DNA of 54,808 nt from Symploca sp. SIO2C1 (GTDB lineage: Bacteria > Cyanobacteriota > Cyanobacteriia > Cyanobacteriales > Coleofasciculaceae): positions 1-54,808 of the forward strand of contig JAAHGL010000008.1 of NCBI GenBank assembly GCA_010692635.1, written 5' to 3'. This document shows positions 24,716-33,898 of the stretch, piece after piece. The notes beneath the pieces are model-generated. The model saw only the letters and a list, made by a program, of their open reading frames with translations. It was not told the origin of the DNA and ran no database searches. Position 1 is the first letter of the stretch; the number at the start of each line of letters is the position of its first letter. A program made the translations under genes and the position numbers.

Positions 24716-27289
24716 TCAACCCACTACAAAATTTACCAACTTCCCAGGTACGACAATCACCTTTCTAATCTCTTTACCCTGAAGATAGCGCTCGGCAACC
24801 TCTGATTCTCTGGCATATTGTTCCAAAGCTTGCTTATCAGATTGGGCTGGTACTTGAATTGTGCCACGGGTTTTGCCCATAATTTGAATTACTAGGGTAA
24901 TTTCATCCGCTACTAAGGCAGCTGGATCATATTTAGACCAGTTTTGGATATGTACTGAATCAGTATGACCGATTTGTTGCCATAGTTCCTCAGCAATGTG
25001 GGGTGCAAAGGGTGCAAGCAACAAAATGAGGGTTTCAATCCCGGCGGCATAGACTGGGGAATCTTGGCGTTTGGCATCAGTAAGAGCGTTGCTGAGTTTC
25101 ATCAACTCCGAAACCGCAGTATTGAATTGGTAATCTCCCTCTAAATCCTCAGTTACTTCTTTAATCGCCGTGTGGATTGCTCGCCGCAAATCTTTTTCAT
25201 CTTTACTCAACTTTTTCGGTGTTACCGTAGAGTACTGAGTATTTTTAGCGGCAAACTCTGTTACGAGACGCCAGACGCGGTTAAGGAAACGGAATTGCCC
25301 TTCTACATCTGCTTCATCCCACTCTAAGTCTTTTTCTGGTGGTGCTTTGAAGAGAATGAACATCCTGGCAGTATCTGCTCCGTACTTATTAATTACCTCC
25401 TTGGGAGCAACACCGTTGTACTTGGATTTGGACATGGTTTTGTAGGAAACTTCTAAAGCTTCCCCGGTTTCGGGATCTTTTGGTTCAGCCGGATCTACTT
25501 GTGCGGAAGGAATCCATTTTCCTGTTCGAGGATTGAGGTAAGTTAAACCTTGTACCATACCTTGAGTTAACAGACGTTGGAAGGGTTCATCGAAGTTCAA
25601 TAAACCGCGATCGCGTAGTACTTTAGTAAAGAACCGGGAGTACAACAAGTGCAGAATTGCGTGTTCAATCCCTCCCACATATTGATCAACTGGCATCCAG
25701 TCATTAGTTTGGTTGGGATCAAATACTTGCTTGCCATTTTTGGCATCTGGGTAGCGGAGGAAATACCAAGAGGAATCGATGAAGGTATCCATTGTATCCG
25801 TTTCCCGCTGCGCTGGTGTACCACAAGTGGGACAAGGTACGTTTACCCAGTCTGCTAACTCTGCTAAGGAAGATACCTTACCACCAGTAAATGATACATT
25901 TTCTGGTAATTCTACTGGCAAATCTGCTTCCGGTACTGGTATAGTACCGCAGTTAGGACAGTGAATCACCGGAATTGGTGCGCCCCAATAGCGTTGTCGG
26001 GAGATTAACCAATCCCGGAGGCGGTACTGAATTCTTCCTTTACCGTATCCTTGTTCTTGGGCGTATTCAATAACTGCTTGTTTGCCTGTCAAGGAGTTCT
26101 TGCCATCAAACTCACCGGAATTCACCATAATCCCTGGTTCAGTGTACGCTTCCTGGAGTGGGGCTTGAGCAAAGGTTGCTACCTCTTCTGTGGTTGGTGC
26201 AATTACTACTTTGATAGGTAAATTCTTTTCCGTGGCAAATTTGAAGTCCCTGATATCATGAGCTGGTACTCCCATTACTGCTCCAGTACCATATTCATAG
26301 AGTACATAATCAGCAATCAAGATGGGAATCTCTTCTCCAGTAAAAGGATTAATTGCTTTCCCTCCTGTAGGAATACCCCGCTTTGGCTTATCTTCAGCTG
26401 TGCGCTCTAGTTCACTCTGATTGGCAACTTCTTCAATGAATGCCTCAACTGCCGCTTGTTGCTCAGGAGTAGTAACTTTTGCTGTTAGGGGATGCTCCGG
26501 TGCGAGGACAACATAGGTAACACCATAAGCTGTATCCGGACGAGTGGTAAACACTCCGATTTTTTCCTCTAATCCAACAATCGGAAATTCCAGATAAGCT
26601 CCCGCAGACTTACCAATCCAGTGAGCCTGCATCACTTTGACTCGTTCTGGCCAACCGGTTAATTTATCTAAGTCATTGAGCAATTCCTCAGCATAGTCAG
26701 TAATTTTGAGAAACCACTGCCTTAACATTTTACGCTCTACTAAGGCACCGGAACGCCAAGAACGACCCTGACTATCCACTTGCTCGTTAGCTAATACTGT
26801 TTGATCTATAGGATCCCAGTTAACAGCGGCTTCTTTTTGGTAAGCTAAGCCAGCCTGGAAAAATTGCAAGAAAATCCACTGAGTCCAGTGATAATAGTCA
26901 GCAGAGCAAGTAGCAAGCTCACAATCCCAGTCATAGGAAAGTCCTAATTGCTTTAACTCAGACTTCATCTGAGTAATATTTTGATAAGTCCATTTTGCCG
27001 GATGAACTTGACGGGCGATTGCCGCATTTTCTGCCGGTAAGCCGAAGGCATCCCAACCCATCGGATGTAATACCCGATAACCTTGCATCCGGCTCTTCCT
27101 AGCAATGACATCCGTAATAGTATAGTTACGGACATGACCCATGTGCAGATTACCCGATGGATAGGGGAACATCGACAGAGCGTAGAACTTCGGCTTATTG
27201 GTTTGGGTGTCGGTTTGGTACAAGCCTTGCTCTGTCCAAATCTTTTGCCATTTTTCCTCTATCTTTACGGGGTTGTAACGTGACTGCAC
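24716..27289 (-). CDS. leuS: Leucyl-tRNA synthetase
   Basis: 857 residues, normal for bacterial LeuRS. Class I motifs: HIGH-type in [17 protein letters not shown] and KMSKS in [11 protein letters not shown]. The CP1 editing domain includes [13 protein letters not shown] and [10 protein letters not shown], with catalytic-site features for hydrolysing mischarged tRNA. A zinc-type [16 protein letters not shown] and CPTCGTPA pair is also present. The C-terminal anticodon-binding domain ends with [17 protein letters not shown]. It is a housekeeping gene; about 10 bp past its stop lies a terminus of MITE family 1 (GACTTATTTAGCAAGC). Confidence 0.95.
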   Translation of the reverse strand: MQSRYNPVKIEEKWQKIWTEQGLYQTDTQTNKPKFYALSMFPYPSGNLHMGHVRNYTITDVIARKSRMQGYRVLHPMGWDAFGLPAENAAIARQVHPAKWTYQNITQMKSELKQLGLSYDWDCELATCSADYYHWTQWIFLQFFQAGLAYQKEAAVNWDPIDQTVLANEQVDSQGRSWRSGALVERKMLRQWFLKITDYAEELLNDLDKLTGWPERVKVMQAHWIGKSAGAYLEFPIVGLEEKIGVFTTRPDTAYGVTYVVLAPEHPLTAKVTTPEQQAAVEAFIEEVANQSELERTAEDKPKRGIPTGGKAINPFTGEEIPILIADYVLYEYGTGAVMGVPAHDIRDFKFATEKNLPIKVVIAPTTEEVATFAQAPLQEAYTEPGIMVNSGEFDGKNSLTGKQAVIEYAQEQGYGKGRIQYRLRDWLISRQRYWGAPIPVIHCPNCGTIPVPEADLPVELPENVSFTGGKVSSLAELADWVNVPCPTCGTPAQRETDTMDTFIDSSWYFLRYPDAKNGKQVFDPNQTNDWMPVDQYVGGIEHAILHLLYSRFFTKVLRDRGLLNFDEPFQRLLTQGMVQGLTYLNPRTGKWIPSAQVDPAEPKDPETGEALEVSYKTMSKSKYNGVAPKEVINKYGADTARMFILFKAPPEKDLEWDEADVEGQFRFLNRVWRLVTEFAAKNTQYSTVTPKKLSKDEKDLRRAIHTAIKEVTEDLEGDYQFNTAVSELMKLSNALTDAKRQDSPVYAAGIETLILLLAPFAPHIAEELWQQIGHTDSVHIQNWSKYDPAALVADEITLVIQIMGKTRGTIQVPAQSDKQALEQYARESEVAERYLQGKEIRKVIVVPGKLVNFVVG

Positions 27290-27521
27290 AAAAGGATCTC
27301 CTCATGTAGTGTTTCACTTAATTATAGACGTAGTTTCAAACCACTTTGACTTCAGCTGCACTTTCGGCTGGCAATCGCTGGTTTAATTACGAATATAATG
27401 TGAAAATAAACATATTTTTCAAGGGTTAGTTTTACATCTCCAACTTGACCAAAGTCTTATTCAGTAAGACTTTATTGACTCATTATTTATTACTTATTAC
27501 TTATTACTTATTACTTATTAC

Positions 27522-28011
27522 TTATCCCGTTTGACAGGCACTCAGCACTACTAGTTCCGCAGGTAAGTTGAGGTTGAAGACATCGTGGAGACGCAGGAAG
27601 CCGTTTTGGGAGTTGCCTTGTTCATCGAACAGCGATAGTACGACTCCTGATAGCTCAGGGTTGGTGCTGTTGAGTAAGCCGTGGGTGGCAAGGTGGATAA
27701 TGCGGTAGTTACTCAGTTGGGGATTAGTGATCATTTCCCGGTTGGCAGCAAAGTCAAAGCCATGCACTCGTTCTGAATCTGGTACTAATGCCATGATGGC
27801 TTCGGCTTCAGTGCGAGTTCCTGGTAGTCTTTGCCAAACACCGATATCGGTTTCTCTGGCAGAGCGATCGAGTAGTTGTTGTGGTAGAGTGCGATCGCTC
27901 TTTTGTTTGCTGTTATTTACCCGCTCATCATCGGAGCTAAAGACGGGATCTGCAAGAATCGCGATCGCTTTGGGTACAATCGCGACTGTTTGATTTGTTA
28001 CCAGATCACTC
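27522..28011 (-). pseudogene. CHAT-domain (caspase-like) protease fragment
   Basis: An open frame with no start in a reasonable place reads AIAILADPVFSSDD, then GVWQRLPGTRTEAEAIMALVP, IIHLATHGLLN (catalytic His) and VVLSACQTG (catalytic Cys), then a stop right after the Cys motif. A complete CHAT domain continues about 60-80 residues further and usually follows TPR repeats; both parts are missing. The 3' cut coincides with a TTACTTA-repeat tract and CTTATTCAGTAAGAC, which resemble MITE-1 sequence. The 5' part overlaps the stop of the CdtB-like gene. Confidence 0.7.
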
Positions 28012-28852
28012 TTGCCGAAATCAGAGCATGAGGAGAACTAGGCGATGGTGTATTGTGTCCTTCTGCCACTGCCAAAGCAGCTGAAGGGCTATAAATCAGA
28101 ATATGGCTCAAGTTCGAGCTATATCCAATGTAATTAGGAAACATGTTCGGGAAGGCTAGTCCGGCGTCAGTCGTGTTCAGATCTCCCGCAATCACAATCG
28201 CATCATTCGGTGTTAGTCCACCGAGAATACCGGTGTAGAAATTACTTTGCTGAAAAAACTGAAAGGCTTCCCATAGTCCTCCACCTGGCAGGACGTTTCC
28301 GCTGAAATTTGCGCCTAACCAGTTAGCTTGTAACGGTGCATGCCACGTGAAGAAATGCACTGTCCCACCAGCGTAAGCAAATTGCTGGTATACGGGCCAA
28401 CGTATGTTTGCGGCGCACTGGTTTACTTGGGCGAGAATAGCCGGCGCCAGTCCCTGAGCATTAATCCACCCTGCCACTCCAGCGTCCATAGCAGGGTCAA
28501 GATTGACTAACACAAACCCACCTACTCCTGCCATATTCAATGCCGGCGGCCCCCCGGTCATATAAGACATTTGATAGGTTCTTGAGGGCATCACCCTAAA
28601 AGGCTGGGCTGGCGGAGGCAGGTGTTCTCGAGTAAATAACGGAGGCTGTACAAAAGAAACCGAAAAGGGCGGTGTCCCGACAAAAGCAGCGGAGATACTA
28701 TCGGGAGGAACAGCCGTTTCTTGGCACACACACAGCTGTAGTGGGTGTGCAGGATATAGTCCTGTCAATGCGTTGGCAGCTGCCACGATCTCCGCACCCC
28801 TGGGTGCAGCCCCACCATTGGAATTCCAGGTAAGTACTCTCAAACTTGGCAT
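27998..28852 (-). CDS. CdtB-like endonuclease/exonuclease/phosphatase-family protein
   Basis: 284 residues with the DNase I-like fold motifs: LRVLTWNSNGG at the N-terminus, metal-binding Glu in LCVCQETAVPP, FFTWHAPL (catalytic His region), VIAGDLNTTD (Asp-x-Asn) and the final SSPHALISARVIW (catalytic His). This pattern resembles CdtB-type DNases more than repair nucleases. No signal peptide is obvious. Its codons are visibly more GC-rich than those of neighbouring genes (runs such as GGCGGCCCCCC on the plus strand), suggesting transfer from another genome. It starts on its own; a degraded CHAT frame follows directly. Confidence 0.72.
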   Translation of the reverse strand: MPSLRVLTWNSNGGAAPRGAEIVAAANALTGLYPAHPLQLCVCQETAVPPDSISAAFVGTPPFSVSFVQPPLFTREHLPPPAQPFRVMPSRTYQMSYMTGGPPALNMAGVGGFVLVNLDPAMDAGVAGWINAQGLAPAILAQVNQCAANIRWPVYQQFAYAGGTVHFFTWHAPLQANWLGANFSGNVLPGGGLWEAFQFFQQSNFYTGILGGLTPNDAIVIAGDLNTTDAGLAFPNMFPNYIGYSSNLSHILIYSPSAALAVAEGHNTPSPSSPHALISARVIW

Positions 28853-28930
28853 GATTCTATTCCCCAGTTTATTGATTGATACAATGCGGTTTATGTTCCT
28901 CGGTTACTCAAGCCAGATAAACGTTAAACT

Positions 28931-29010
28931 GTAGGTTGGGTGTAACGAAGTGAAACCCAACAGAATATGCGAGGAGTGTTGGGTTACGAAGAAAGCTCCA
29001 CTCAACCTAC
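28931..29010. repeat. Palindromic repeat (GTAGGTTGGG type)
   Basis: GTAGGTTGGGTG opens and CACTCAACCTAC closes an 80-bp unit with an inner GAAACCCAACA / TGTTGGGTTAC pair, so the whole can fold into a long hairpin. It is a common cyanobacterial intergenic repeat, here upstream of the CdtB-like gene in a 671-bp gene-poor gap. Confidence 0.65.
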
Positions 29011-29080
29011 TTATTCCACTATTTTAGCTGTGACACGCCAATAGATTGATAATTCTTTATTGGCTAGGAAGGTAACAATT

Positions 29081-29254
29081 TTATGCTAGTAAGCACCTCC
29101 ACTCAATATAGCTCTTAGTAAGATTTTTTCGTCCCTTCGCTTGACAGAAGTCATCCCACTTTTGAAGACCCTTCAACGCTTCTGGATTTGGCTTGCTTTG
29201 AGCAGCAAGAAAACAAGTTGTTGCGATCGCAATTAAGATTTCCAGCTTTCTCAA
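29081..29254 (-). pseudogene. Short unrecognised reading frame
   Basis: 57 codons from a possible TTG start: LRKLEILIAIATTCFLAAQ, then SKPNPEALKGLQKWDDFCQAKGR and a stop after RCLLA. The composition looks protein-like, but no Shine-Dalgarno is clear and no family is recognised. The gap 28853-29523 otherwise contains the palindrome at 28931 and AACAAAC-type repeats before 29524. Confidence 0.3.
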
Positions 29255-29523
29255 ATCAAAGAAGGAATAATCTCAGGATTATTGAGAATAAGGGCAATTT
29301 GTTGACATTAATCAACCTGAGTTTAGGATTGAAACACTATCCTTGAATTTTTATCTGTAGTTTTTGATACTAATTTAGATGAGCTTGCCCTGGTATAGCA
29401 TTGGGATGGGGAGACAAAGAGGAAAAAGGAGTAGGAGAGCAGGAAGAAAAAGGATTGGCAGCAATTGTTTTCGATTCCCAAACAACAAACAACAAACAAC
29501 AAATGACAAATGACAAATAACAA

Positions 29524-31530
29524 ATGACAAACAACAAATTTGATTACCTGCGTGATCGCTTAAGTTTACTACAGCAAGGAGTCAACAAATTATCTCAAAC
29601 TCAGGAACAATCCCAATGGTTAACACAAGTTTTTGGGGAACTCCACACCAGTTTGCAAGAGGTGGAAATAGCTCAGGAGCAGCTCACATCAGGATTTGAA
29701 CAAAGAATTGCTCAGTTAGAACTCGACTATACTCAACTGCAAGCTGAGGTGAAAGAAGATCAACAGACAGAGGAAGCCTTGCAGGAGAGTAAAGAGGCAC
29801 TACATCGCAGCCAGCTGTTAGTACAGCGCATTGCAGATACGATGCCGCAATTGTTCTATATCTACGACTTGATTGCTGAGTACAACATCTACATTAATCG
29901 CCAAGTTTTTCAGATGTTGGGTTTTCCTTCTGAGTCACCTGAGCAATTAGGAACAGAGTTTTTTTTGGAGAGATTGCACCCAGCTGACTTACCTCTGTTT
30001 CAAGAACTTCCCAGGAAATTTGCCACAGTCGGTGATGGGGAAGTGATTGAGCAGGAGTTCCGGCTGAGACACAATGATGGTTCCTGGCATTGGCTTTGCA
30101 GTCGTAATGTAGTGTTTACCAGAACTCCTGACGGTATACCTGAGCAAATTATTGCTACAGCTCAAGATATTACCGAGCACAAGTTTATTGAGAATGCTTT
30201 ATGGGAAAGTGAAGGAAGGCTATACACGATTGTCAACAGTATCTCCGATGGTATCTTGCTAGTGGATCTCCAAGGCATCGTGCGTTTTGCTAACCCAGCA
30301 GTAGCTAAGCTGTTTGGCAAGCAACCAGAAGAGTTGCTAGATCATGATTTTGGCGAGCCAATAGTGGTAGAAGAAACGGCGGAGTTGGGAATTAGTCACC
30401 CAGAAAGGGGACTAGTTATCGGAGAGATGAGGGTAGCCGAAACTAGTTGGCAAGGAGAATTAGTTTATGTAGTTGCCTTGCGAGATGTCACAGAGCGCCG
30501 ACAAGCAGCAACAGCACTGCGGGAAAGTGAGGAACGTTTCCGCCAGTTGGCAGATAATATTGAAGATATCTTCTGGCTGTTTTCCCTAGATAATGAGCGA
30601 ATGCTCTATGTAAGTCCTGCCTATGAGCGTGTGGTGGGATACTCTTGCGGGAATTTTTCGGCTGCTCCTTATCAATGGATAGAAGCTGTGCATCCAGAAG
30701 ATCGAGGAATTGCGATCGCCGATTTTGAGCAACAGCGGCGAGGGGAGTCAATTACTAAAGAATATCGGATTGTGCGACCGGATGGGGAAATCCGCTGGAT
30801 CTACGAGCGTACTTTTCCTATTCACAACGAATACGGAGAAGTATACCGCCTTGCAGGAATTGCTGAGGATGTGACTGTACGCAAACTCTCAGACGAACAA
30901 ATTCGGATATCCCTGAGGGAAAAAGAAGTTCTACTCAAAGAAATCCACCACCGGGTGAAAAATAACTTGCAAATTATTACCAGCTTGCTGCGTCTACAAG
31001 CTAATCGTTTGCAAGATTCTCAAGCACAAGCAATTCTGCAAGAGTGTCGTAACCGAGTCGAATCAATGGCGCTGGTACATGATAATTTGTATCGCTCTGG
31101 AGACTTTAGCCGCATCAACTTTACTGAATATGTACGCAATCTGACAGGTAACTTATTCCAGATTTACAACGTCAAGTCTGATGCTATTTCCTTTAAGGTT
31201 ACAGTAGACCATGAGATCTTTATTAGTCTTGCTCAAGCTGTCCCCTGTGGGTTAATTATTAATGAATTAGTTACCAATGCCCTTAAACATGGTTTTCACA
31301 ACAATCAAAAAGGTCAACTGTTTGTCAACCTAGAAGCGAGTACTCACAATCAACTCATCTTAACAGTTGGTAATACTGGTGATAGCCTCCCTCAATATTT
31401 TGACCTGCAAACAGTCCAATCTATGGGAATCAAGCTAGTTATGACTTTAGTCAAGCAGCTAAAGGGGAATATTGAACTTGAGAGAGAGGAGGAAACAATT
31501 TTTAAGATTACATTTACTGCCTCAGGGTAG
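29524..31530 (+). CDS. PAS-domain sensor histidine kinase (HisKA_2 type)
   Basis: 668 residues. An N-terminal coiled coil (about 1-100, Gln/Glu-rich) leads to three PAS/PAC units (about 105-220 with FRLRHNDGSWHWLCSRN; 228-325; 335-455 with RIVRPDGEIRWIYERTFPI). The kinase core is HisKA_2: the phospho-His is in LLKEIHHRVKNNLQIITSLL, followed by HATPase_c_2 (LIINELVTNALKHGF, VGNTGDSLP). No membrane segment, so it is probably a cytoplasmic sensor. It lies 265 bp upstream of a receiver-containing protein on the same strand, a plausible partner. The start ATG is embedded in an ACAAATGAC repeat run, so the exact start is uncertain. Confidence 0.88.
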   Translation: MTNNKFDYLRDRLSLLQQGVNKLSQTQEQSQWLTQVFGELHTSLQEVEIAQEQLTSGFEQRIAQLELDYTQLQAEVKEDQQTEEALQESKEALHRSQLLVQRIADTMPQLFYIYDLIAEYNIYINRQVFQMLGFPSESPEQLGTEFFLERLHPADLPLFQELPRKFATVGDGEVIEQEFRLRHNDGSWHWLCSRNVVFTRTPDGIPEQIIATAQDITEHKFIENALWESEGRLYTIVNSISDGILLVDLQGIVRFANPAVAKLFGKQPEELLDHDFGEPIVVEETAELGISHPERGLVIGEMRVAETSWQGELVYVVALRDVTERRQAATALRESEERFRQLADNIEDIFWLFSLDNERMLYVSPAYERVVGYSCGNFSAAPYQWIEAVHPEDRGIAIADFEQQRRGESITKEYRIVRPDGEIRWIYERTFPIHNEYGEVYRLAGIAEDVTVRKLSDEQIRISLREKEVLLKEIHHRVKNNLQIITSLLRLQANRLQDSQAQAILQECRNRVESMALVHDNLYRSGDFSRINFTEYVRNLTGNLFQIYNVKSDAISFKVTVDHEIFISLAQAVPCGLIINELVTNALKHGFHNNQKGQLFVNLEASTHNQLILTVGNTGDSLPQYFDLQTVQSMGIKLVMTLVKQLKGNIELEREEETIFKITFTASG

Positions 31531-31638
31531 ATGGAAGTTTGTAGATGTAGAACTGTAATCTTTATAAAGAAAAGCTAAGAAAATATATGAAGGATTTAGA
31601 CGATATTTCCGATTTTACTCGGAAGAGATAATATTACA

Positions 31639-31726
31639 AAAAGCGACGTTGAAGCCAACTCCTTAAAGGGGTTGGAGGAAATGTTGACCTACCGCGAAAT
31701 CCCACGTACTTTAGTCGCGGGATGAT
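31639..31726. repeat. IS200/IS605-type end relic
   Basis: GCGACGTTGAAGCC and CTCCTTAAAGGGGTTGGAG precede the hairpin ATCCCACGTACTTTAGTCGCGGGAT (one mismatch). A close relative in the opposite orientation lies at 44531-44555. No transposase gene is attached. ATTAGCA heptamers fill 31738-31790, up to the start of the next gene. Confidence 0.55.
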
Positions 31727-31795
31727 CTTAATATCAACAATTAGCAATTAACAATTAGCAATTAGCAATTAGCAATTAGCAATTAACAATAAATC

Positions 31796-33751
31796 ATGAG
31801 CAAAATATTAATTGTAGAAGATGAGAGTGTTGTCGCCTGGGATATTCAAGAAACCTTAGAAGAATTAGGGTACAAAGTGGTGGCAAATGTAACTTCTGGT
31901 GCAGAAGCGATTCAAATTCCTGCCGCTCTCAAACCAGACCTGGTACTAATGGATATTCGACTCGAAGATGAGATGGATGGCATCACCGCTGCTGAACAAA
32001 TCCGCGATCGCTTTAATATCCCAATTATCTATCTAACAGCTCATGCTGATGAACATACCTGGCAGCGAGCTATTAGCACCAACCCCTATGGCTATCTTGT
32101 CAAACCTTTTCAGGAGCAACAGTTACAGACAACCATCGAAATCGCTCTGCGCCGACATCAGTTAGAGAAGCGTTCCCAAGAAACTAAAGAACAAATTGTT
32201 AACACTCTTATCAGTATAGGAGAAGCGACCATTGTTACTGACCATCGGGGCTGCATTTTGTCTATGAATGAGGCTGCTGAGTCCCTCACAGGTTGGTCTA
32301 TAAAAGAGGTTTTAGGTAAAGATACCAATCAAGTCTTGACTTTTATTCAAGTCCAAACTCACAAAAAAATCAAGAACCCTTTGATGGAGGCAATGCAAAA
32401 GGGTATCAAAATTAATTTGTCCAATCATTACCTGTTAAGAACCATCAATGGTAAAGAAATACCAATTAATAGTGTAGCTACTCCCATCACCAATAATGAA
32501 GGTGAAGCTATTGGCAGCATGATTGTTCTTCAGGACATAACTCAACAGCAACAGATACAGAAAATCCAGGAGGAATGGCGAGAGCAAGAGAAGTTAGTTG
32601 CAGCCTTTTCCCAACGCCTTCGCCAGTCTTTGAACCTAGAAGAAATTCTTAACACTACAGTAACTCAAGTGCGTCAGTTGCTGGAGAATGATCAGGTAGT
32701 CATTTATCGTTTTAGTTCAGATGGCAATGGTTTAGTCGTGGCAGAATCAGTGGCAGCTGATTTGCTTTGCCTGCTAGGATGGGAGGGTCGCGATCCCTGG
32801 ATTGCCGATCCCAATTACCTTACTCAGTACCAACAAGGAGAGGTTCGCATCATTGAGGATACCTACAAAGCGGATCTCAAGCAGGGACAGCTGAGGTTTC
32901 TAGAATTCTTCAGTATTAGAGCAAAAGTTGTGGTTCCCCTGCTAACTGGTGAGCACTTGTGGGGATTATTGATTTGCCATCATTGTACTGCACCTCGAAA
33001 ATGGTCACAGTGGCAGGTTGAATTACTCAAACAACTAGCAAACCAAGTTGGTGTTGCCATTGATAAAGCTGAACTGCTTCAAAAGCTGGAGCAAGCTAAC
33101 CAACAATTACAGTACCTTACCTGTGTCGATGGTTTAACCCAGCTAGCCAATCGCAGTTGGTTTGAAGGCTATCTCGACTGGGAATGGCGGAGATTGGCAC
33201 AAGAGCAGTCTCCTATCGCTTTAATTGTCTCTGATATTGACTTTTTCCGCGAATTTAACGACACCTATGGCAATCAAGCTCGGGATGATTGTTTGCGACA
33301 AGTTGCCAGTGCTATTCGCCAAGCAGTTGAGCACCCAACAGATTTAGTAGCTCGCTACGGTGAGCAGGAGTTTGGGGTAATTTTGCCTAATACCAATGCT
33401 CCTGGGGGAGTTTGGATTGCTCAAAAGATGCGGGGAATTGTTAAGCGGTTGAAATTAGCCAATTTCAGTTCTCCAGTGAATCGGTATATCACTTTAAGTT
33501 TAGGGGTAACTAGCATTGTTCCGACTCTAGAGTCTTCCGCCAAAATGCTCGTAGAGACGGCTAACAAGGCACTATATAAAGCTAAGGCTGAAGGAGGGGA
33601 TCGAGTAGTACTGGAGAAGTGTTCTCAGAAACTAGTGTCAGAAGGTAGAAGGCAGGAGGCAGGAGGCAGGAGGCAGGAGGCAGAAGGCAGAAGGCAGGAG
33701 GCAGAAGGCAGGAGGCAGAAGGCAGGAGGCAGGAGGGAAGAAAGCTTGTAG
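31796..33751 (+). CDS. Receiver-PAS-GAF-GGDEF signalling protein with degenerate GGDEF motif
   Basis: 651 residues. The receiver (1-120) has phospho-Asp in [14 protein letters not shown] and Lys in YLVKPFQ. PAS is about 135-255, GAF about 270-425 ([20 protein letters not shown]). The diguanylate-cyclase-like domain starts at [14 protein letters not shown]; the active-site loop reads RYGEQEFGV instead of RYGGDEF, so cyclase activity is doubtful although the first metal site ([12 protein letters not shown]) remains. The last ~35 residues are low-complexity (GRRQEAE heptads) encoded by a minisatellite that has grown into the gene. It probably receives signals from the upstream PAS kinase. Confidence 0.87.
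   Translation: MSKILIVEDESVVAWDIQETLEELGYKVVANVTSGAEAIQIPAALKPDLVLMDIRLEDEMDGITAAEQIRDRFNIPIIYLTAHADEHTWQRAISTNPYGYLVKPFQEQQLQTTIEIALRRHQLEKRSQETKEQIVNTLISIGEATIVTDHRGCILSMNEAAESLTGWSIKEVLGKDTNQVLTFIQVQTHKKIKNPLMEAMQKGIKINLSNHYLLRTINGKEIPINSVATPITNNEGEAIGSMIVLQDITQQQQIQKIQEEWREQEKLVAAFSQRLRQSLNLEEILNTTVTQVRQLLENDQVVIYRFSSDGNGLVVAESVAADLLCLLGWEGRDPWIADPNYLTQYQQGEVRIIEDTYKADLKQGQLRFLEFFSIRAKVVVPLLTGEHLWGLLICHHCTAPRKWSQWQVELLKQLANQVGVAIDKAELLQKLEQANQQLQYLTCVDGLTQLANRSWFEGYLDWEWRRLAQEQSPIALIVSDIDFFREFNDTYGNQARDDCLRQVASAIRQAVEHPTDLVARYGEQEFGVILPNTNAPGGVWIAQKMRGIVKRLKLANFSSPVNRYITLSLGVTSIVPTLESSAKMLVETANKALYKAKAEGGDRVVLEKCSQKLVSEGRRQEAGGRRQEAEGRRQEAEGRRQKAGGRREESL
33648..33745 (+). repeat. Heptanucleotide minisatellite inside coding sequence
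   Basis: GGCAGGA and GGCAGAA units repeat about a dozen times. Because 7 is not a multiple of 3, three units encode seven residues, giving heptads such as EGRRQEA. Just after the stop come ATTAGCA and CCCAATT heptamers (33774-33840). Confidence 0.85.
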
Positions 33752-33898
33752 GGTAAGCTGAGGGAGAAATTCCCAATTAGCAATTAGCAATTAGCAATTA
33801 GCAATTAGCAATTTTCAATTCCCAATTCCCAATTCCCAAATTTTTCACCACAATAGTTTGATACACCAAAACACTCTAGCTGGTTGCAGTGGTGCAAA

